DNA of 64,000 nucleotides from the NCBI RefSeq assembly GCF_028618435.1, contig NZ_JAQISW010000001.1, forward strand, positions 62,001 to 126,000. Direction: 5' to 3'. The translations under genes and the position numbers were made by a program. The notes under the pieces were generated by a model. It saw only the letters and a list, made by a program, of their open reading frames with translations. It had not been told where the DNA came from and made no database searches. The DNA comes from Bartonella sp. MM73XJBT.G. Its GTDB lineage: Bacteria > Pseudomonadota > Alphaproteobacteria > Rhizobiales > Rhizobiaceae. Below, piece by piece: positions 1 to 10,453 of this stretch (its first letter is position 1; each line of letters starts with the position of its first letter).

Positions 1-463
1 AACGCATTCACCCATGTTTCACCAGGTAGAAGGTCTTGTCATTGATAAGACCTCCACTATTGCGCATATGATGTGGTTGCATGAGACTTTTTGTAAAGAA
101 TTTTTTGAAGTTTCTTCAGTAAAAATGCGTTTTCGTCCCTCTTTTTTCCCTTTTACCGAACCATCTATGGAAGTAGATATTCAGTGTGATCGTTCTGGTT
201 CAGAAGTAAAGTTTGGTGAAGGGCAGGATTGGTTAGAAATTTTAGGATGTGGAATGGTACATCCTCATGTGTTGAAAAATGTTGGTTTAGATCCCGATGA
301 ATATCAAGGTTTTGCATGGGGCATGGGCATTGATCGTATTGCCATGTTAAAATACGGCATGCCTGATTTACGGGCGTTTTTTGATGCGGATCTGCGTTGG
401 CTAGACCATTATGGCTTTCGTTTCTTTGATATGCCTGCTTTTTTTCCTAATAGAAATGTGTGA
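1..463 (+). CDS. pheS: Phenylalanyl-tRNA synthetase alpha subunit, C-terminal part (cut by window edge)
   Basis: The reading frame is open from the window edge (first whole codon at base 2) to TGA at 461-463, so about 153 C-terminal residues are seen. They form the end of the class II catalytic core: [15 protein letters not shown] near the start, and motif 3 with [13 protein letters not shown], whose arginine contacts ATP. The enzyme is an alpha2-beta2 heterotetramer that charges tRNA-Phe in the cytoplasm. pheT follows after 32 bases in the same direction, which fits a pheST operon. The start and the N-terminal coiled coil lie outside the window. No oddity is seen. Confidence 0.97.
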   Translation, partial: THSPMFHQVEGLVIDKTSTIAHMMWLHETFCKEFFEVSSVKMRFRPSFFPFTEPSMEVDIQCDRSGSEVKFGEGQDWLEILGCGMVHPHVLKNVGLDPDEYQGFAWGMGIDRIAMLKYGMPDLRAFFDADLRWLDHYGFRFFDMPAFFPNRNV

Positions 464-495
464 TCTTATCAGAAGCTTTCATGTGAGGTTTTAAA

Positions 496-2910
496 ATGAA
501 ATTTACTTTGTCGTGGTTAAAAGATCACTTAGAAACAGATGCATCTTTAGATAAAATTTGTGAGAAATTAACAGCTATAGGCCTTGAGGTTGACCATGTT
601 GATGATCGTTCTTCTTTAAAAGGTTTTATGATTGCGAAAGTTTTAACAGCAGATAAACACCCAGATGCAGATAAACTCCAGATTTTATCCGTGGATACAG
701 GCTCTGATACACCTGTTCAAGTTATCTGTGGAGCACCAAATGCACGTGCAGGCCTTGTCGGAGTTCTTGCATTACCAGGCACTTATGTTCCAGGACTCGA
801 TGTGACATTATCCGTAGGAAAAATCCGTGGTGTTGAAAGTTTTGGGATGATGTGTTCATGGGCAGAGCTTGAATTATCCAATGAGCACGATGGCATTATC
901 GAACTTCCAGAAGATGCACCTATTGGAGAGACATTTGCAGCTTATGCTGGTCTAGATGACCCAATCATTGATATTGGTTTGACTCCTAATCGCTCTGATT
1001 GCACAGGTGTTCGCGGTATTGCTCGTGATCTTGCAGCTGCTGGAATAGGAAAATTAAAAGAATTATCCTTACCACAATTCAAAGCGAGTTTTGAGACACC
1101 ACTTGATGTTTCGTTAGATTTTTCGCAAAGCACATCCTTGTGTTTAGGTTTTGCTTGGCGTGAAGTGCGCAATGTTCAAAATGGTCCATCACCGCAATGG
1201 ATGCAACAGCGTTTAAGTGCAATTGGTCTAAGACCGATTAATGCGCTGGTGGATATGACCAATTATATTAGTTTTGATCTTGGTCGTCCGCTCCATGTTT
1301 TTGATGCTGATAAAATTAAAGGAAATTTGTATGTGCGTTGTGCTCGTGCAGGGGAAAAACTTCAAGCACTGAACGGAAAAATCTATCATTTGAGCGTTCA
1401 GGATTGTATTATTGCCGATGAAGAAGGTGTTGTTTCCATTGCTGGTATCATGGGTGGTGAGAGAACAAGCTGTGATGAGACGACGCGGCGCGTTATTATT
1501 GAATCGGCGCTTTGGGATGCGCAAAGCATCGCACAAACAGGGCGCACATTAGGTCTTATCAGTGATGCACGTTATCGGTTTGAACGGGGTGTTGATCCGG
1601 CTTTTATGGAAACAGGGCTTGAAATTGCAACAGAACTCACCTTACGCCTTTGTGGTGGTGAAATATCCAAGGCAAAAATTGTTGGCTATCAGCAACAAGA
1701 AACCAAACAGATCGCTTTTCCTTTTTCTGAGATTAAACGTTTAACACATTTGGAAATAGAGCCTGAAAAAGTCATCTCTATTTTAGCAAAACTTGGATTT
1801 CGCATTGAGGGAAAAGGAGATGTCATTACAGTAAAAGTACCATCATGGCGTCCTGATATTATGGGTAAAGCCGATTTGGTAGAAGAAGTCATGAGGATTT
1901 ATGGGTTAGATAAAATTAAACCTATTCCTTTGGAAAGTTTCGCAGAAAATAAAGATCAAGTTTTAACATGCGTGCAAATTCGTTCACGCGCTAGCCGTTT
2001 GGCTTTAGCGCATCGTGGTATGAAAGAAGCGGTAACGTGGTCTTTTATCTCTGAAAATCAAGCTCTTGCTTTTGGGGGAGGTCAAGCACAGCTTAAATTG
2101 ATCAATCCTATTGCCGCTGATATGTCAGTGATGCGTCCTTCTCTTTTACCTGGTTTGCTTATGGCGGCACAGAGAAATGCTGATCGTGGTTTTTCTGATC
2201 TTGCTTTGTTTGAAGTTTCCAGCATTTATGAAGGTGATACCCCTGATAAACAAAAACGTGTTGTAAGTGGGATTCGTCGTGGCACAGAGAAATTTGAAGG
2301 TGCTGGGCGTTTTTGGAATGAAAATGCAACAGCTGTTGATGTTTTTGATGCCAAAGCAGATGCTTTAGCCATTTTAGAAGCATGTGATATAGATGTTGGG
2401 AAAGTACAAATTGAAGTTGGAGCCCCTGATTGGTATCACCCAGGTCGTTCAGGTGTCGTAAAACTTGGTTCAAAAATTATTCTTGGTTTTTTTGGTGTTC
2501 TTCATCCAGCGACCTTAGAAAAATTAGATATCAGTGGTCCTTTATGCGGTTTTGAAATTTTTCTTGATCAAATTCCAGAACCAAAGAAAAAAACAACGAA
2601 AAGCCGTCCTCCTTTGAAATTATCGCCGTTTCAAATGGTGCGGCGTGATTTTGCATTTATTGTTGACAAGAAAGTTGCTTCTTCTCTTATTGTTCGTGCT
2701 GCTCAAGGAGCTGATAAAAAACTTATTCATTCCGTCCAGGTTTTTGATCTTTTTGAAGAGCAAAGCCTTGGTGAAGATAAAAAATCTGTTGCCATTGAGA
2801 TTGTTATTCAACCGATTGAACGCACTTTGACAGATAAAGACCTAGAAGAAATTGCTGCAAAAGTAATAGAAAAAGTCACTAAAATGACAGGCGCTTATCT
2901 TCGTCATTGA
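496..2910 (+). CDS. pheT: Phenylalanyl-tRNA synthetase beta subunit
   Basis: This 804-residue protein has the usual full length of bacterial PheT. In order it shows an N-terminal tRNA-binding OB fold (about residues 40-150), the B3/B4 domain that holds the editing site (about 210-390), a B5 domain (about 400-480), the catalytic-like core, and a C-terminal FDX-ACB anticodon-binding domain (from about 711, [14 protein letters not shown]). With PheS it forms the tetramer that charges tRNA-Phe and clears mischarged tyrosine. A TGAGG ribosome-binding site precedes ATG 496. It is the second gene of pheST; a weak hairpin with a T-run lies just after the stop. Confidence 0.98.
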   Translation: MKFTLSWLKDHLETDASLDKICEKLTAIGLEVDHVDDRSSLKGFMIAKVLTADKHPDADKLQILSVDTGSDTPVQVICGAPNARAGLVGVLALPGTYVPGLDVTLSVGKIRGVESFGMMCSWAELELSNEHDGIIELPEDAPIGETFAAYAGLDDPIIDIGLTPNRSDCTGVRGIARDLAAAGIGKLKELSLPQFKASFETPLDVSLDFSQSTSLCLGFAWREVRNVQNGPSPQWMQQRLSAIGLRPINALVDMTNYISFDLGRPLHVFDADKIKGNLYVRCARAGEKLQALNGKIYHLSVQDCIIADEEGVVSIAGIMGGERTSCDETTRRVIIESALWDAQSIAQTGRTLGLISDARYRFERGVDPAFMETGLEIATELTLRLCGGEISKAKIVGYQQQETKQIAFPFSEIKRLTHLEIEPEKVISILAKLGFRIEGKGDVITVKVPSWRPDIMGKADLVEEVMRIYGLDKIKPIPLESFAENKDQVLTCVQIRSRASRLALAHRGMKEAVTWSFISENQALAFGGGQAQLKLINPIAADMSVMRPSLLPGLLMAAQRNADRGFSDLALFEVSSIYEGDTPDKQKRVVSGIRRGTEKFEGAGRFWNENATAVDVFDAKADALAILEACDIDVGKVQIEVGAPDWYHPGRSGVVKLGSKIILGFFGVLHPATLEKLDISGPLCGFEIFLDQIPEPKKKTTKSRPPLKLSPFQMVRRDFAFIVDKKVASSLIVRAAQGADKKLIHSVQVFDLFEEQSLGEDKKSVAIEIVIQPIERTLTDKDLEEIAAKVIEKVTKMTGAYLRH

Positions 2911-2937
2911 CTATTTTCAAATGATTTTTATAAAGAC

Positions 2938-2967
2938 AGGAGTACGAATGCTCCTTTATTTTTTAAA
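2938..2967 (+). terminator. Weak hairpin terminator after pheT
   Basis: AGGAG at 2938-2942 pairs with CTCCT at 2951-2955 around an 8-base loop and is followed by TTTATTTTTT. The stem is only 5 bp, so this is a weak intrinsic terminator candidate for pheST. Confidence 0.45.
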
Positions 2968-3714
2968 GGTTCGAATTCTATGGAGTTTTTTGAAAAAGAG
3001 TTTTACGACAATCTATCCACTGATAATTTTTGTCTTAAATAAGAATCCCCAATATTATGAGGCTTATCATTTCAAATCCTCTTTGAATGAATCAAAATCA
3101 TTTATTCTCCTACCTTAAAGTGGAGAAGTTGTTTAGAAACCATAAATAAAGAAAATAATGATACCGCATTTTGTAAAATCAATGATGAAGCTCATCCCTT
3201 TGGGACCTATATCTTTCAGTTCAAGCCCATGAAATGGATATAAGGGGTTGTGTAAAAAAAGTCGCATAAATAACATAATAAGTCTCTGTTTTGAGCGTTT
3301 TATTTTTTTTATGAGAGATGTATATCTCATTAGAAAATGAGAGTAAAAACATGGGACAATAGGCATTCTATGAATTAAAAAGCATTGCTTGAGATTCTTT
3401 ATAAAATCGCAAAAACTGCATAACGTCTGTAAATAACTTGACTAACCTGATCTACTAGAACCACCAATAATAGACTAAAACCCTTTGAATTTTTAAAATT
3501 CATTTAATATAAAGCTGAATTAAAAAGGAAGATCATCGGAAGATGTTTTTTTACTTTATATCTTGGTATTCTCTTCTAAAAAAGCTGCGCTTCATTTCAG
3601 AGATAGACCAAACAGATATACGTAGTATTTTTTCAAATGTGCGCTTTTTAAGAAACATATTTCAATGCTTCTAAGTCTATTTTACGACAGCATCTGTGAA
3701 TAGTGTAATTAAAG
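2968..3714. other. Gene-free stretch, possible traces of old coding DNA
   Basis: No ORF here has a convincing start, length or recognisable motif. A short piece at about 3166-3243 reads NDEAHPFGTYIFQFKPMKW on the plus strand in a less AT-rich context and may be a remnant of a lost gene, but neither strand continues it. The rest is AT-rich sequence with no clear repeat or RNA structure. Confidence 0.4.
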
Positions 3715-4015
3715 TTTATTACGCTTCATTCTCTTTATGCTTAATAAAAAGCAAATTGGCTCCATCATACTTTCTCTTTTCTAGCTTCCATATAATCGAC
3801 TAAACCTTGTATTGGCGAGAGACCATAAAAAGGATTTTCATTCCTTTTTATCGTTTTTGTTCACAGACTTATTCTCTGCTTGTAATGATCAAGTAAAAGA
3901 TAGTCATTGCGTCATAATAAGAAAGTTTAAAATGATAAGCCCCTATGATATTTGGATCATTAACTCAATAAAATGATACGTTAATCCTTATAAATTAATA
4001 TATTATCATTGAAGT
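3715..4015 (-). repeat. Integrase-leader relic (repeat family A), minus strand
   Basis: Read on the minus strand, about 3720-3790 translates as KYDGANLLFIKHKENEA. This resembles the KYNDGA...LLLHKRKDGGA segment of the better preserved copies near 37.8 and 62.6 kb, i.e. the N-terminal arm-binding region of a P4-type integrase. The AT-rich leader found in other copies lies upstream on that strand (3800-4015), ending in a TTATAAATTAATATATTAT block. It is heavily decayed. The family call is inference from similarity among copies in this window. Confidence 0.5.
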
Positions 4016-4284
4016 AAGCTGTTGATTCAGCAGTAACAGAAAAGTCACAGGCTTTATGAAATAAAAAGTGCCATAAAACACAAGCTTACCAGCAACGAAT
4101 GAGAAAGATATCTCAACTTTTTATCAAATACTTTGCAAAACGACAAAGCAATTTTTTTAATTATTCGCTTTTTTAAAGGTGAATTTTCAAGAAAAGAAAG
4201 ATTTTTTTTAAAGGACTTGAAAAGTTAATTTTTGTAAAAATCCTTCATTGCAAATGTAAAAGATAACTGTTATTGCTAAATGAT

Positions 4285-4303
4285 AATGCAAATCATTCGC
4301 AAT
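4285..4303. promoter_or_regulatory. Mur/Fur-type operator dyad upstream of sitA
   Basis: The 19 bases AATGCAAATCATTCGCAAT form an imperfect inverted repeat (15 of 19 positions match their own reverse complement). The dyad lies 18 bases before the chosen sitA start at 4322. Its TGCAAAT / GCGAAT half-sites resemble the sites bound by the manganese-responsive Fur homologue Mur in front of rhizobial sit operons. This suggests repression of sitABCD when manganese (or iron) is plentiful. The assignment to Mur rather than another Fur-family protein is inference. Confidence 0.6.
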
Positions 4304-4321
4304 AAAGAAAAGAGAAAATTA

Positions 4322-5230
4322 ATGAATATAAAAAAAATTTCTACTCTCATTCTGGTAAGTTTTATTTTTCTTACTCCCAATTTAGCGGTATGTGCTGGTA
4401 AATTTAAAGCTGTTACCACATTCACTATTATTGCCGATATGGCGCGAAATGTAGCAGGTGATGTAGCTGATGTTGAATCAATCACAAAACCAGGTGCTGA
4501 AATTCATGAATATCAACCCACCCCTCGTGATCTCATGCGTGCGCAAGGTGCAAATCTTATCCTATGGAATGGGCTAGAGTTAGAACTTTGGTTTGAAAAG
4601 TTTTTTCAAAATATCAACGATGTTCCAAGTGTGGTCGTTTCAAAAGGTGTTGTACCCATTAAAATTGGTGAAGGTCCCTTTAGTGGTAAGCCCAATCCTC
4701 ATGCTTGGATGTCACCCACTTCTGCTCTGATCTACGTTGATAATATTCGCGATGCTTTTGTAAAGTATGATCCTGAGAATGCTGCTATTTACAAAGAAAA
4801 TGCTGAAATTTATAAACAAAAAATTCGTGCGACCATTGATCCCATTAGAGCTGAATTGGCAGAAGTTCCTCAAGATAAGCGTTGGCTTGTCACCAGTGAG
4901 GGGGCATTTAGCTATTTAGCACGTGATTTTGATCTAAAAGAGCTTTATTTATGGCCCATTAACGCTGATCAGCAAGGAACACCACAGCAGGTTAAGCATG
5001 TTATTGATATGGTCCGTAAATATAATATCCATGCTGTTTTTTCTGAAAGCACAATTTCTCCAGCACCTGCTAAGCAAGTCGCAAGAGAAACAGGGGCTAA
5101 ATACGGTGGTGTTCTCTATGTTGATTCTCTAAGTGAGAAAAATGGTGAAGTCCCCACTTATATTGATTTATTACGTGTTACGAGTGGGCGTATTAGCAAT
5201 GCCTTATTAGAGGGAGTAAAAAAACAATGA
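4322..5230 (+). CDS. sitA: Manganese/iron ABC transporter, periplasmic metal-binding protein
   Basis: A cluster A-I (ZnuA/SitA/YfeA-type) solute-binding protein that captures Mn2+ and/or Fe2+ in the periplasm for the SitBCD importer. ATG 4322 is preferred over the in-frame ATG 4280 because it gives a clean signal peptide ([20 protein letters not shown], cleaved near VCAG) and leaves the operator at 4285-4303 outside the coding region. Candidate metal ligands appear in the expected order: His in EIHEYQP, His in PNPHAWMSP, Glu in TSEGAFS and Asp in LYVDSLS. Length is 302 residues, normal for the family. It overlaps sitB by 4 bases (ATGA), so the two are translationally coupled. Confidence 0.93.
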   Translation: MNIKKISTLILVSFIFLTPNLAVCAGKFKAVTTFTIIADMARNVAGDVADVESITKPGAEIHEYQPTPRDLMRAQGANLILWNGLELELWFEKFFQNINDVPSVVVSKGVVPIKIGEGPFSGKPNPHAWMSPTSALIYVDNIRDAFVKYDPENAAIYKENAEIYKQKIRATIDPIRAELAEVPQDKRWLVTSEGAFSYLARDFDLKELYLWPINADQQGTPQQVKHVIDMVRKYNIHAVFSESTISPAPAKQVARETGAKYGGVLYVDSLSEKNGEVPTYIDLLRVTSGRISNALLEGVKKQ

Positions 5231-6057
5231 CGGAATGTGGAATATTTGCCCAAGGGGTAACGGTAACTTATCGTAATGGACATACAGCTTTACGCGAAGT
5301 GAATTTTGAAAGTCCAAAGGGATCTATTACAGCATTGGTTGGCGTTAATGGATCAGGTAAATCAACATTATTTAAAGCAATTATGGGGTTTGTAAGTCCT
5401 TCAAAGGGGAAAATTCGCATGTTTGATTTGCCCGTTGATGTCGCTTTGAAAAAAAATCTTATTGCTTATGTTCCTCAAAGTGAAGATGTGGATTGGAATT
5501 TTCCTGTTCTGGTTGAAGATGTTGTCTTGATGGGGCGGTATGGTCATATGAATTTCTTTCGCTATGCCAGCGCACGAGATTATGAAGCTGTTCGTGTTGC
5601 CTTGGAGCGCGTAGATATGTTGCCTTTTGCCAAGCGCCAGATTGGAGAACTTTCTGGTGGACAGAAAAAGCGTGTTTTTCTAGCGCGCGCTTTAGCACAA
5701 AAAGCAAAAGCTATTTTATTAGATGAACCGTTTACAGGGGTTGATGTTACAACAGAAGATAAAATCGTTGCTTTGTTACAAGATCTTCGTAAAGAAGGAG
5801 CAGTAATCTTAGTTTCTACCCATAATTTAGGCTCTGTTCCGGAATTTTGTGATCATACGGTTTTAATAAAAGGGACTGTTTTAGCTTCTGGGTTAACAGA
5901 AAAAATCTTCACAAAGGAAAATCTGGAGAAAACTTTTGGAGGATCTTTGCACCACCATATTTTTGATCTTCAAAACACTAAAAAAAATAATGTTTTCATG
6001 GGAAGAAAACAATCCACAGTTTGTGAAAATATTGAAAAAGTGGAGCACGTTGCATGA
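5227..6057 (+). CDS. sitB: Manganese/iron ABC transporter, ATP-binding protein
   Basis: The cytoplasmic ATPase that powers the Sit importer. Walker A is GVNGSGKST (residues 39-47), the ABC signature is LSGGQKKR (near 140), Walker B is [12 protein letters not shown] (near 162), and the switch histidine sits in STHN (near 196). Length is 276 residues; the last ~40 residues, with an HHH run and [10 protein letters not shown], extend past the ATPase core as in SitB/YfeB proteins. It overlaps sitA upstream and sitC downstream by 4 bases each, so it is clearly part of one operon under the upstream dyad. Confidence 0.94.
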   Translation: MTECGIFAQGVTVTYRNGHTALREVNFESPKGSITALVGVNGSGKSTLFKAIMGFVSPSKGKIRMFDLPVDVALKKNLIAYVPQSEDVDWNFPVLVEDVVLMGRYGHMNFFRYASARDYEAVRVALERVDMLPFAKRQIGELSGGQKKRVFLARALAQKAKAILLDEPFTGVDVTTEDKIVALLQDLRKEGAVILVSTHNLGSVPEFCDHTVLIKGTVLASGLTEKIFTKENLEKTFGGSLHHHIFDLQNTKKNNVFMGRKQSTVCENIEKVEHVA

Positions 6058-6920
6058 TTTCTTTTTTGCTTGAGCCACTGAGCTATCAATATATGATAAA
6101 TGCAATGTGGGTTTCTGGATTAGTGGGGTGTGTTTGTGCCTTCCTTTCGGCTTTTTTGATGTTAAAAGGTTGGTCATTAATTGGTGATGCGCTATCCCAT
6201 TCGATTGTTCCTGGTGTCGCAGGAGCTTACCTTTTAGGGTTACCATTTTCACTTGGCGCTTTTTTTTCTGGTGGTCTTGCTGCAGCAGCTATGCTGTTTT
6301 TTAATCAGCGGACAAAACTGAAAGAAGATACCATTATTGGTCTCATTTTTTCTTCCTTTTTTGCTTTTGGATTATTTCTCAAATCATTAAAACCAATGGC
6401 TGTTAATATTGATACGATTGTTTTAGGAAATATTTTAGCAGTCAGTTCATCAGATATTATACAATTGGCTTTTATTGGTTTTTTCTCTTTATTTCTATTG
6501 CTTTTAAAATGGAAAGATCTCCTTGTTTCTTTATTTGATGAGACGCATGCACGTGCCATTGGACTGAACGTAAAGTTTTTAAAGATTCTCTTTTTTACAC
6601 TGCTTGCTGCTTGTACGGTTGCTGCTATGCAAACAGTTGGAGCATTTTTGGTCATTTGCCTTGTGGTAACACCTGGAGCAACAGCTTATCTTCTCAGTGA
6701 TCGTTTTACGAATATCTTGATTATTGCAGTTATAATTGGAACATTCACAAGCGTATTGGGTGTTTATGTGAGCTATTTTTTGAATGCACAAACGGGTGGT
6801 GTTGTTGTGCTTTTCCAAGCATTTTTGTTTATGTTAGCTTTTATTTTTGCTCCTAAACACGGGTATATTGCTGCACGTTTACGGATCAATGCAGCCAAAA
6901 AAGGGATGATATTGTCATGA
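6054..6920 (+). CDS. sitC: Manganese/iron ABC transporter, permease (ABC-3 family)
   Basis: An integral inner-membrane permease of the ABC-3 (ZnuB/SitC) family, 288 residues with about eight hydrophobic segments. The family-typical [20 protein letters not shown] stretch near residue 45 is present, as is the [19 protein letters not shown] region near 195-215. It should form the channel together with SitD. Start ATG 6054 overlaps the sitB stop. Two permease genes side by side are typical of Sit/Yfe Mn-Fe systems and unlike Znu zinc systems, which use one. Confidence 0.92.
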   Translation: MISFLLEPLSYQYMINAMWVSGLVGCVCAFLSAFLMLKGWSLIGDALSHSIVPGVAGAYLLGLPFSLGAFFSGGLAAAAMLFFNQRTKLKEDTIIGLIFSSFFAFGLFLKSLKPMAVNIDTIVLGNILAVSSSDIIQLAFIGFFSLFLLLLKWKDLLVSLFDETHARAIGLNVKFLKILFFTLLAACTVAAMQTVGAFLVICLVVTPGATAYLLSDRFTNILIIAVIIGTFTSVLGVYVSYFLNAQTGGVVVLFQAFLFMLAFIFAPKHGYIAARLRINAAKKGMILS

Positions 6921-7822
6921 TTGATCAATTACTACTTCCTTTTCAATTTTCTTTTATGTTGAAAGGCATGCTTATTGTTATGATCCTTTCTATTCCAATG
7001 GCGATGCTTTCTTGTTTTCTTATTTTGAAAGGATGGGCACTATTAGGAGATGCCATTTCCCATGCCGTTTTTCCTGGTGTTGTTGTTGGTTATATGACAA
7101 CGCCGTGGGTGATAGCATTTTTGACTTCTTTACCATTTGCTTGGCTTCAGCATATGCGTCCAGAGAATATTACAATGACTTTGATTACGTGCGGTGCTTT
7201 TGTTGCGGGTATGGTTTGTGCTCTTACAACAGGTTTTTTAGGAAGCAATAGTCGTATCAAACAGGATACAGTGATGGGTGTTGTTTTTTCATCGATGTTT
7301 GGTTTAGGACTTGTTTTGGCAACATCTATCTATAGTAGCCTAGATTTAAATCATATTCTATTTGGTAACCTGTTGGGCGTTAATTGGCTTGATATTACAC
7401 AGACAGCAATCATTTCTACCATTGTTACTTTTATTTTAGGAGCAAAATGGCGCGATTTTATGCTGTATATTTTTGATTCAGTACAAGGTCGTGCGATGGG
7501 ATTGCGAATATCATTACTTCACTATACTCTCTTAACAATGATTTCTCTCACGATTGTCGCGGCTTTGAAAGCTGTTGGAATTGTGCTTGTTATTTCTTTA
7601 CTCATAGCACCAGGAGCAATTGCTTATCTTGTCACAAAACGGTTTTCTTTTATGTTAATGATTGCGATACTTGTTGCAGCTCTTTCTGGTTTTTTAGGGA
7701 TTTATCTCAGCTTATTTATCGGCTCTGATTCTGCTTCCACAATTGTTTTGATCTTAACGTTGGTTTTTATTGCTATTTTTATGATGATTTTCGTTCGTCG
7801 AAACACAGTTCAAGAAACTTGA
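6917..7822 (+). CDS. sitD: Manganese/iron ABC transporter, second permease (ABC-3 family)
   Basis: Second ABC-3 permease of the operon, 301 residues with about nine hydrophobic segments. It is a paralogue of SitC: both carry a G-W-(S/A)-L-(I/L)-GDA-(I/L)-SHA/S motif near residue 45 and a late TPGA/APGA-I/T-AYL motif. It overlaps sitC by 4 bases. A short hairpin-rich stretch ending in a strong intrinsic terminator follows the stop; it may end the operon mRNA and also carry a small RNA. Confidence 0.92.
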   Translation: MIDQLLLPFQFSFMLKGMLIVMILSIPMAMLSCFLILKGWALLGDAISHAVFPGVVVGYMTTPWVIAFLTSLPFAWLQHMRPENITMTLITCGAFVAGMVCALTTGFLGSNSRIKQDTVMGVVFSSMFGLGLVLATSIYSSLDLNHILFGNLLGVNWLDITQTAIISTIVTFILGAKWRDFMLYIFDSVQGRAMGLRISLLHYTLLTMISLTIVAALKAVGIVLVISLLIAPGAIAYLVTKRFSFMLMIAILVAALSGFLGIYLSLFIGSDSASTIVLILTLVFIAIFMMIFVRRNTVQET

Positions 7823-7894
7823 CTGTGATAAAATTTATGCATATCAGCCATGCATTTTTATACATTGTTTCTCATGTTTATTTTAATTAGAGGT

Positions 7895-8018
7895 TGAATC
7901 GCTAGGTTATTTTTCCTCCTAATGTCTAGCAAATGAATGCAGTACGTTTTCTCCTCCCCCCAACACTGCATTCTTAATTAAGAGGCTGCATTGATTTATT
8001 CTGCAGCCTTTTTATTTT
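7895..8018 (+). ncRNA. Probable trans-acting small RNA, cuckoo/alpha-r14-like (two CCUCC loops)
   Basis: Three hairpins follow each other. H1: GCTAG (7901-7905) pairs with CTAGC (7926-7930), with CCTCCT in its loop (7915-7920). H2: GAATGCAGT (7935-7943) pairs with ACTGCATTC (7965-7973), with CTCCTCCCCCC in its loop (7951-7961). H3 is an intrinsic terminator. A run of hairpins exposing anti-Shine-Dalgarno CCUCC loops and ending in a terminator, about 120 nt in all, is the layout described for the alpha-r14/'cuckoo' small RNAs of Rhizobiales, which pair with ribosome-binding sites. Transcription could start from TTGACT (7819-7824) with TATCAG (7842-7847) at 17-base spacing, from a nearer start, or by cleavage of sitABCD mRNA. 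Family membership is inferred from structure only. Confidence 0.6.
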
Positions 8019-8020
8019 TT
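7983..8020 (+). terminator. Strong intrinsic terminator behind sitD / small RNA
   Basis: AGGCTGCA (7983-7990) and TGCAGCCT (8002-8009) form a perfect 8-bp stem with an 11-base loop, followed by TTTTATTTTTT. It ends the sitABCD transcript and/or the small RNA just upstream. Confidence 0.85.
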
Positions 8021-8246
8021 TACTTTTCTAAAATGTCTTCTTATTTCTTGAAACCATTTAAAATAATTATCATATTGCAAAGCGATTTAGTATCCTGAAG
8101 GAACTTAATGACAGTAAAGACACTTACACATAGAAATGGTAGAGAGGGGAAATAGTAAAGAGGGATTATTCACTCAAAGATATAAACAATGAAACAAATA
8201 CAATTTTTTGTGTAAAGTTTTACGTGGAGGAAAGTAATACGAGAGA

Positions 8247-8633
8247 ATGAAGAAATATTTCAAGATATCACACCCTTTACGTCTCTGCTATTATATAGCA
8301 GGTTGGATAATGGTTATATTAGGCATTATCGGTGTGGTATTACCTATTATGCCAACGGTACCTTTTTTGTTGGTTGCCTCATGGTGTTTTACGCGTTCTT
8401 CTCCACATTTTCATCAGTGGTTGAATAATCATCGTATTTTTGGTCCCCCTCTTAAACGATGGGAAGAAAGAAGAGCTATTTCTCCATTTGTTAAAATTTT
8501 TGCCGTGATGAGTATGACAGGAGGGGGATTATCCTTTTTCGTAATGGTACACCCTCCTTTATGGATTTCTTTACTCGTTGCCGTTATATTATTGTTGATT
8601 GCTATTTATATTGTAACACGTCCATCTTCATAA
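8247..8633 (+). CDS. YbaN/DUF454 family inner-membrane protein
   Basis: A 128-residue protein of the DUF454 (YbaN) family, whose biochemical role is not known. It shows the family pattern: an N-terminal hydrophobic hairpin (GWIMVILGIIGVVLPIMPT, about residues 19-37), then PFLLVASWCFTRSSP, the conserved HQWLNNHRIFGPPLKRWEE segment, and two more membrane segments near 84-125. The start ATG 8247 has a GGAGG-like site in ACGTGGAGGAAAG, about 15 bases upstream, so spacing is long. It stands alone between the Sit operon terminator and pncB on the other strand. Confidence 0.85.
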   Translation: MKKYFKISHPLRLCYYIAGWIMVILGIIGVVLPIMPTVPFLLVASWCFTRSSPHFHQWLNNHRIFGPPLKRWEERRAISPFVKIFAVMSMTGGGLSFFVMVHPPLWISLLVAVILLLIAIYIVTRPSS

Positions 8634-9148
8634 TGATAGAAAAGGCTTTATGAGATGCTCTTTTGATTTATTTGTTAAAACAAGTAAGAGAGACTTTTCC
8701 TTCAAGTTTTACATATAACCTCTCTGTATTCAAAATGCATATGCAATAACAAGATTTTTAAAAGCAATTGATTAATACTATGTTTGTGAAATAATTTTTC
8801 TGAGCAAAGAAAATTATGTACAAACCCCTTAGAGTTCATAAAAAGTTGCTTGGTAAACAATGATAAATTATATTCATTAAGAGGCTTTATTTTGTAAAGC
8901 ATGTAAGCTTCTTTCGCTAAACTTCCTTGGCAGATTAAATTAAGTGCATCGTGCATATTTTTAAGTTTTTCTTATTGCGCCTTGTACAAGTAAAACACCT
9001 TTGTGAAAAGCCAAGTGGAATCTGCTTAACAAAAAGCCAAACGATTTACAAACCTTCAAAGGGTTAAGAGCCCTTTTTCTCAGGGTAGGAAAAAGATTAG
9101 CTTTATAAACAATATGATGAATCAATACATCCGTTTAAGAGCCGAAAA
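8634..9148. other. Gene-free stretch between DUF454 gene and pncB
   Basis: No supported gene. An 84-codon frame on the minus strand (8702-8956) has no recognisable domain and no clear ribosome-binding site. The part at about 9040-9110 (TTTACAAACCTTCAAAGGGTTAAGAG) faintly resembles the edge of repeat family B seen near 54.5 kb. Both ends carry the stops of convergent genes. Confidence 0.4.
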
Positions 9149-10453
9149 CTACATCTTTATAGGTCCAGAAAAGCGCTTTTTATCACCAAAAAAATTGAGA
9201 TAACGTTGTACTTCTTTTGAATTACCAATCGTTTTTTCAGGATTATCTGAAAGTTTTACAGCTAGTCGACCATTGGCATGGGTTACCTTACAAACAAGGG
9301 AAAGAGCATCAAGGGTTGCGATTTCTTGAGGAGCACAGCCTGTAAAGTCATTGGTAAGATCAGTACCCCATCCAAAACTCATGCGCACTTTTCCCTGGAA
9401 ATGGTGATAGGTTTTTTCAATTGTATCGACATCAAGTGCATCAGAAAAAATTAAGAGTTTTTCGCGTGGATCTTTCCCTTTTTCTTTCCACCATTGAATA
9501 ATACGTTCTCCACCTTCAATAGGAGGTGCACTATCCGGTCTGAAACCTGTCCAGTCAGAGACCCAATCTGGGGCATCGCATAAAAATGCTTCTGTGCCGA
9601 AAGTATCGGGCAAAACAATGAGAAGATTTCCACCGTAATAGCGATTCCAATCTTGCAAGACTTTATAGGGTGCTCTGTGTAGATCATCATCATTTTCTGC
9701 AAGAGCAGCAATAACCATGGGTAATTCATGGGCATTGGTTCCAAGAGCTTCTAAATCTGTATCCATGGCTAAAAGAACATTAGAAGTTCCGGTAAAAGAA
9801 TTGCCAATACCTTCTTTTAATGCTTCAACACACCATCGTTGCCATAAAAAAGAATGACGACGCCTTGTCCCAAAATCAGATATTTTAATATCAGGTAATT
9901 TTTTAAGGCGTTCAACTTTACTCCACATTTTTGCTTTAGCGCGTGCATAAAGCACATCGAGAGCAAAACGATCGAGGTTTTTCATAGCGGCACGTGAACG
10001 TAATTCACTGATAATAGCAAGAGCAGGGATTTCCCACATGGAGCTATGAGCCCATGGACCATGAAAATGAAGGATATATTGGCCATCTTTGCGGGTAAGT
10101 TCATATTCTGGGAGTTGAAAGTTTTCAAGCCAATGAAGAAAATCTGGTTCGAAAATTTGTTTACGCCCATAAAATGTATTACCAGCAAGCCAAATCATTT
10201 CTTTTTTTGTAAAGCGCAAGCTCAAGGCATGATCAAGTTGAGCACGCAGCTCATTCTCATCAATATCATCGGCAAGACGTATTGTTTTGCTGCGGTTTAT
10301 GAGGGAGAAGGTAACATTGACATGAGGATAAAGCCCCCAGATCATCTGTACCATAAGAAGTTTATAAAAATCCGTATCGAGCAATGAACGAATAATAGGA
10401 TCAAGTTTCCAGGTATGATTGTAAACACGCCTCGCAATATCTGGATGATTCAT
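9149..10453 (-). CDS. pncB: Nicotinate phosphoribosyltransferase
   Basis: Converts nicotinate and PRPP to nicotinate mononucleotide in NAD salvage (Preiss-Handler pathway). The 434-residue product has the normal length. Family motifs include DFGTRRRHS near residue 190-200, which carries the loop histidine region, and [13 protein letters not shown] near 375, part of the phosphate site. The start at 10453 ([15 protein letters not shown]) is chosen over an upstream in-frame start because GAGGG lies 2-6 bases before it and because homologues begin close to this sequence. It is transcribed away from the DUF454 gene and lies after the glucan synthase gene on the same strand, 150 bases apart. Confidence 0.95.
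   Translation of the reverse strand: MNHPDIARRVYNHTWKLDPIIRSLLDTDFYKLLMVQMIWGLYPHVNVTFSLINRSKTIRLADDIDENELRAQLDHALSLRFTKKEMIWLAGNTFYGRKQIFEPDFLHWLENFQLPEYELTRKDGQYILHFHGPWAHSSMWEIPALAIISELRSRAAMKNLDRFALDVLYARAKAKMWSKVERLKKLPDIKISDFGTRRRHSFLWQRWCVEALKEGIGNSFTGTSNVLLAMDTDLEALGTNAHELPMVIAALAENDDDLHRAPYKVLQDWNRYYGGNLLIVLPDTFGTEAFLCDAPDWVSDWTGFRPDSAPPIEGGERIIQWWKEKGKDPREKLLIFSDALDVDTIEKTYHHFQGKVRMSFGWGTDLTNDFTGCAPQEIATLDALSLVCKVTHANGRLAVKLSDNPEKTIGNSKEVQRYLNFFGDKKRFSGPIKM

Noticed and set aside
8702-8956. 84-codon minus-strand frame between the DUF454 gene and pncB
   Set aside because: No recognisable motif, no ribosome-binding site and AT-driven composition; it could be an old remnant but cannot be supported as a gene.
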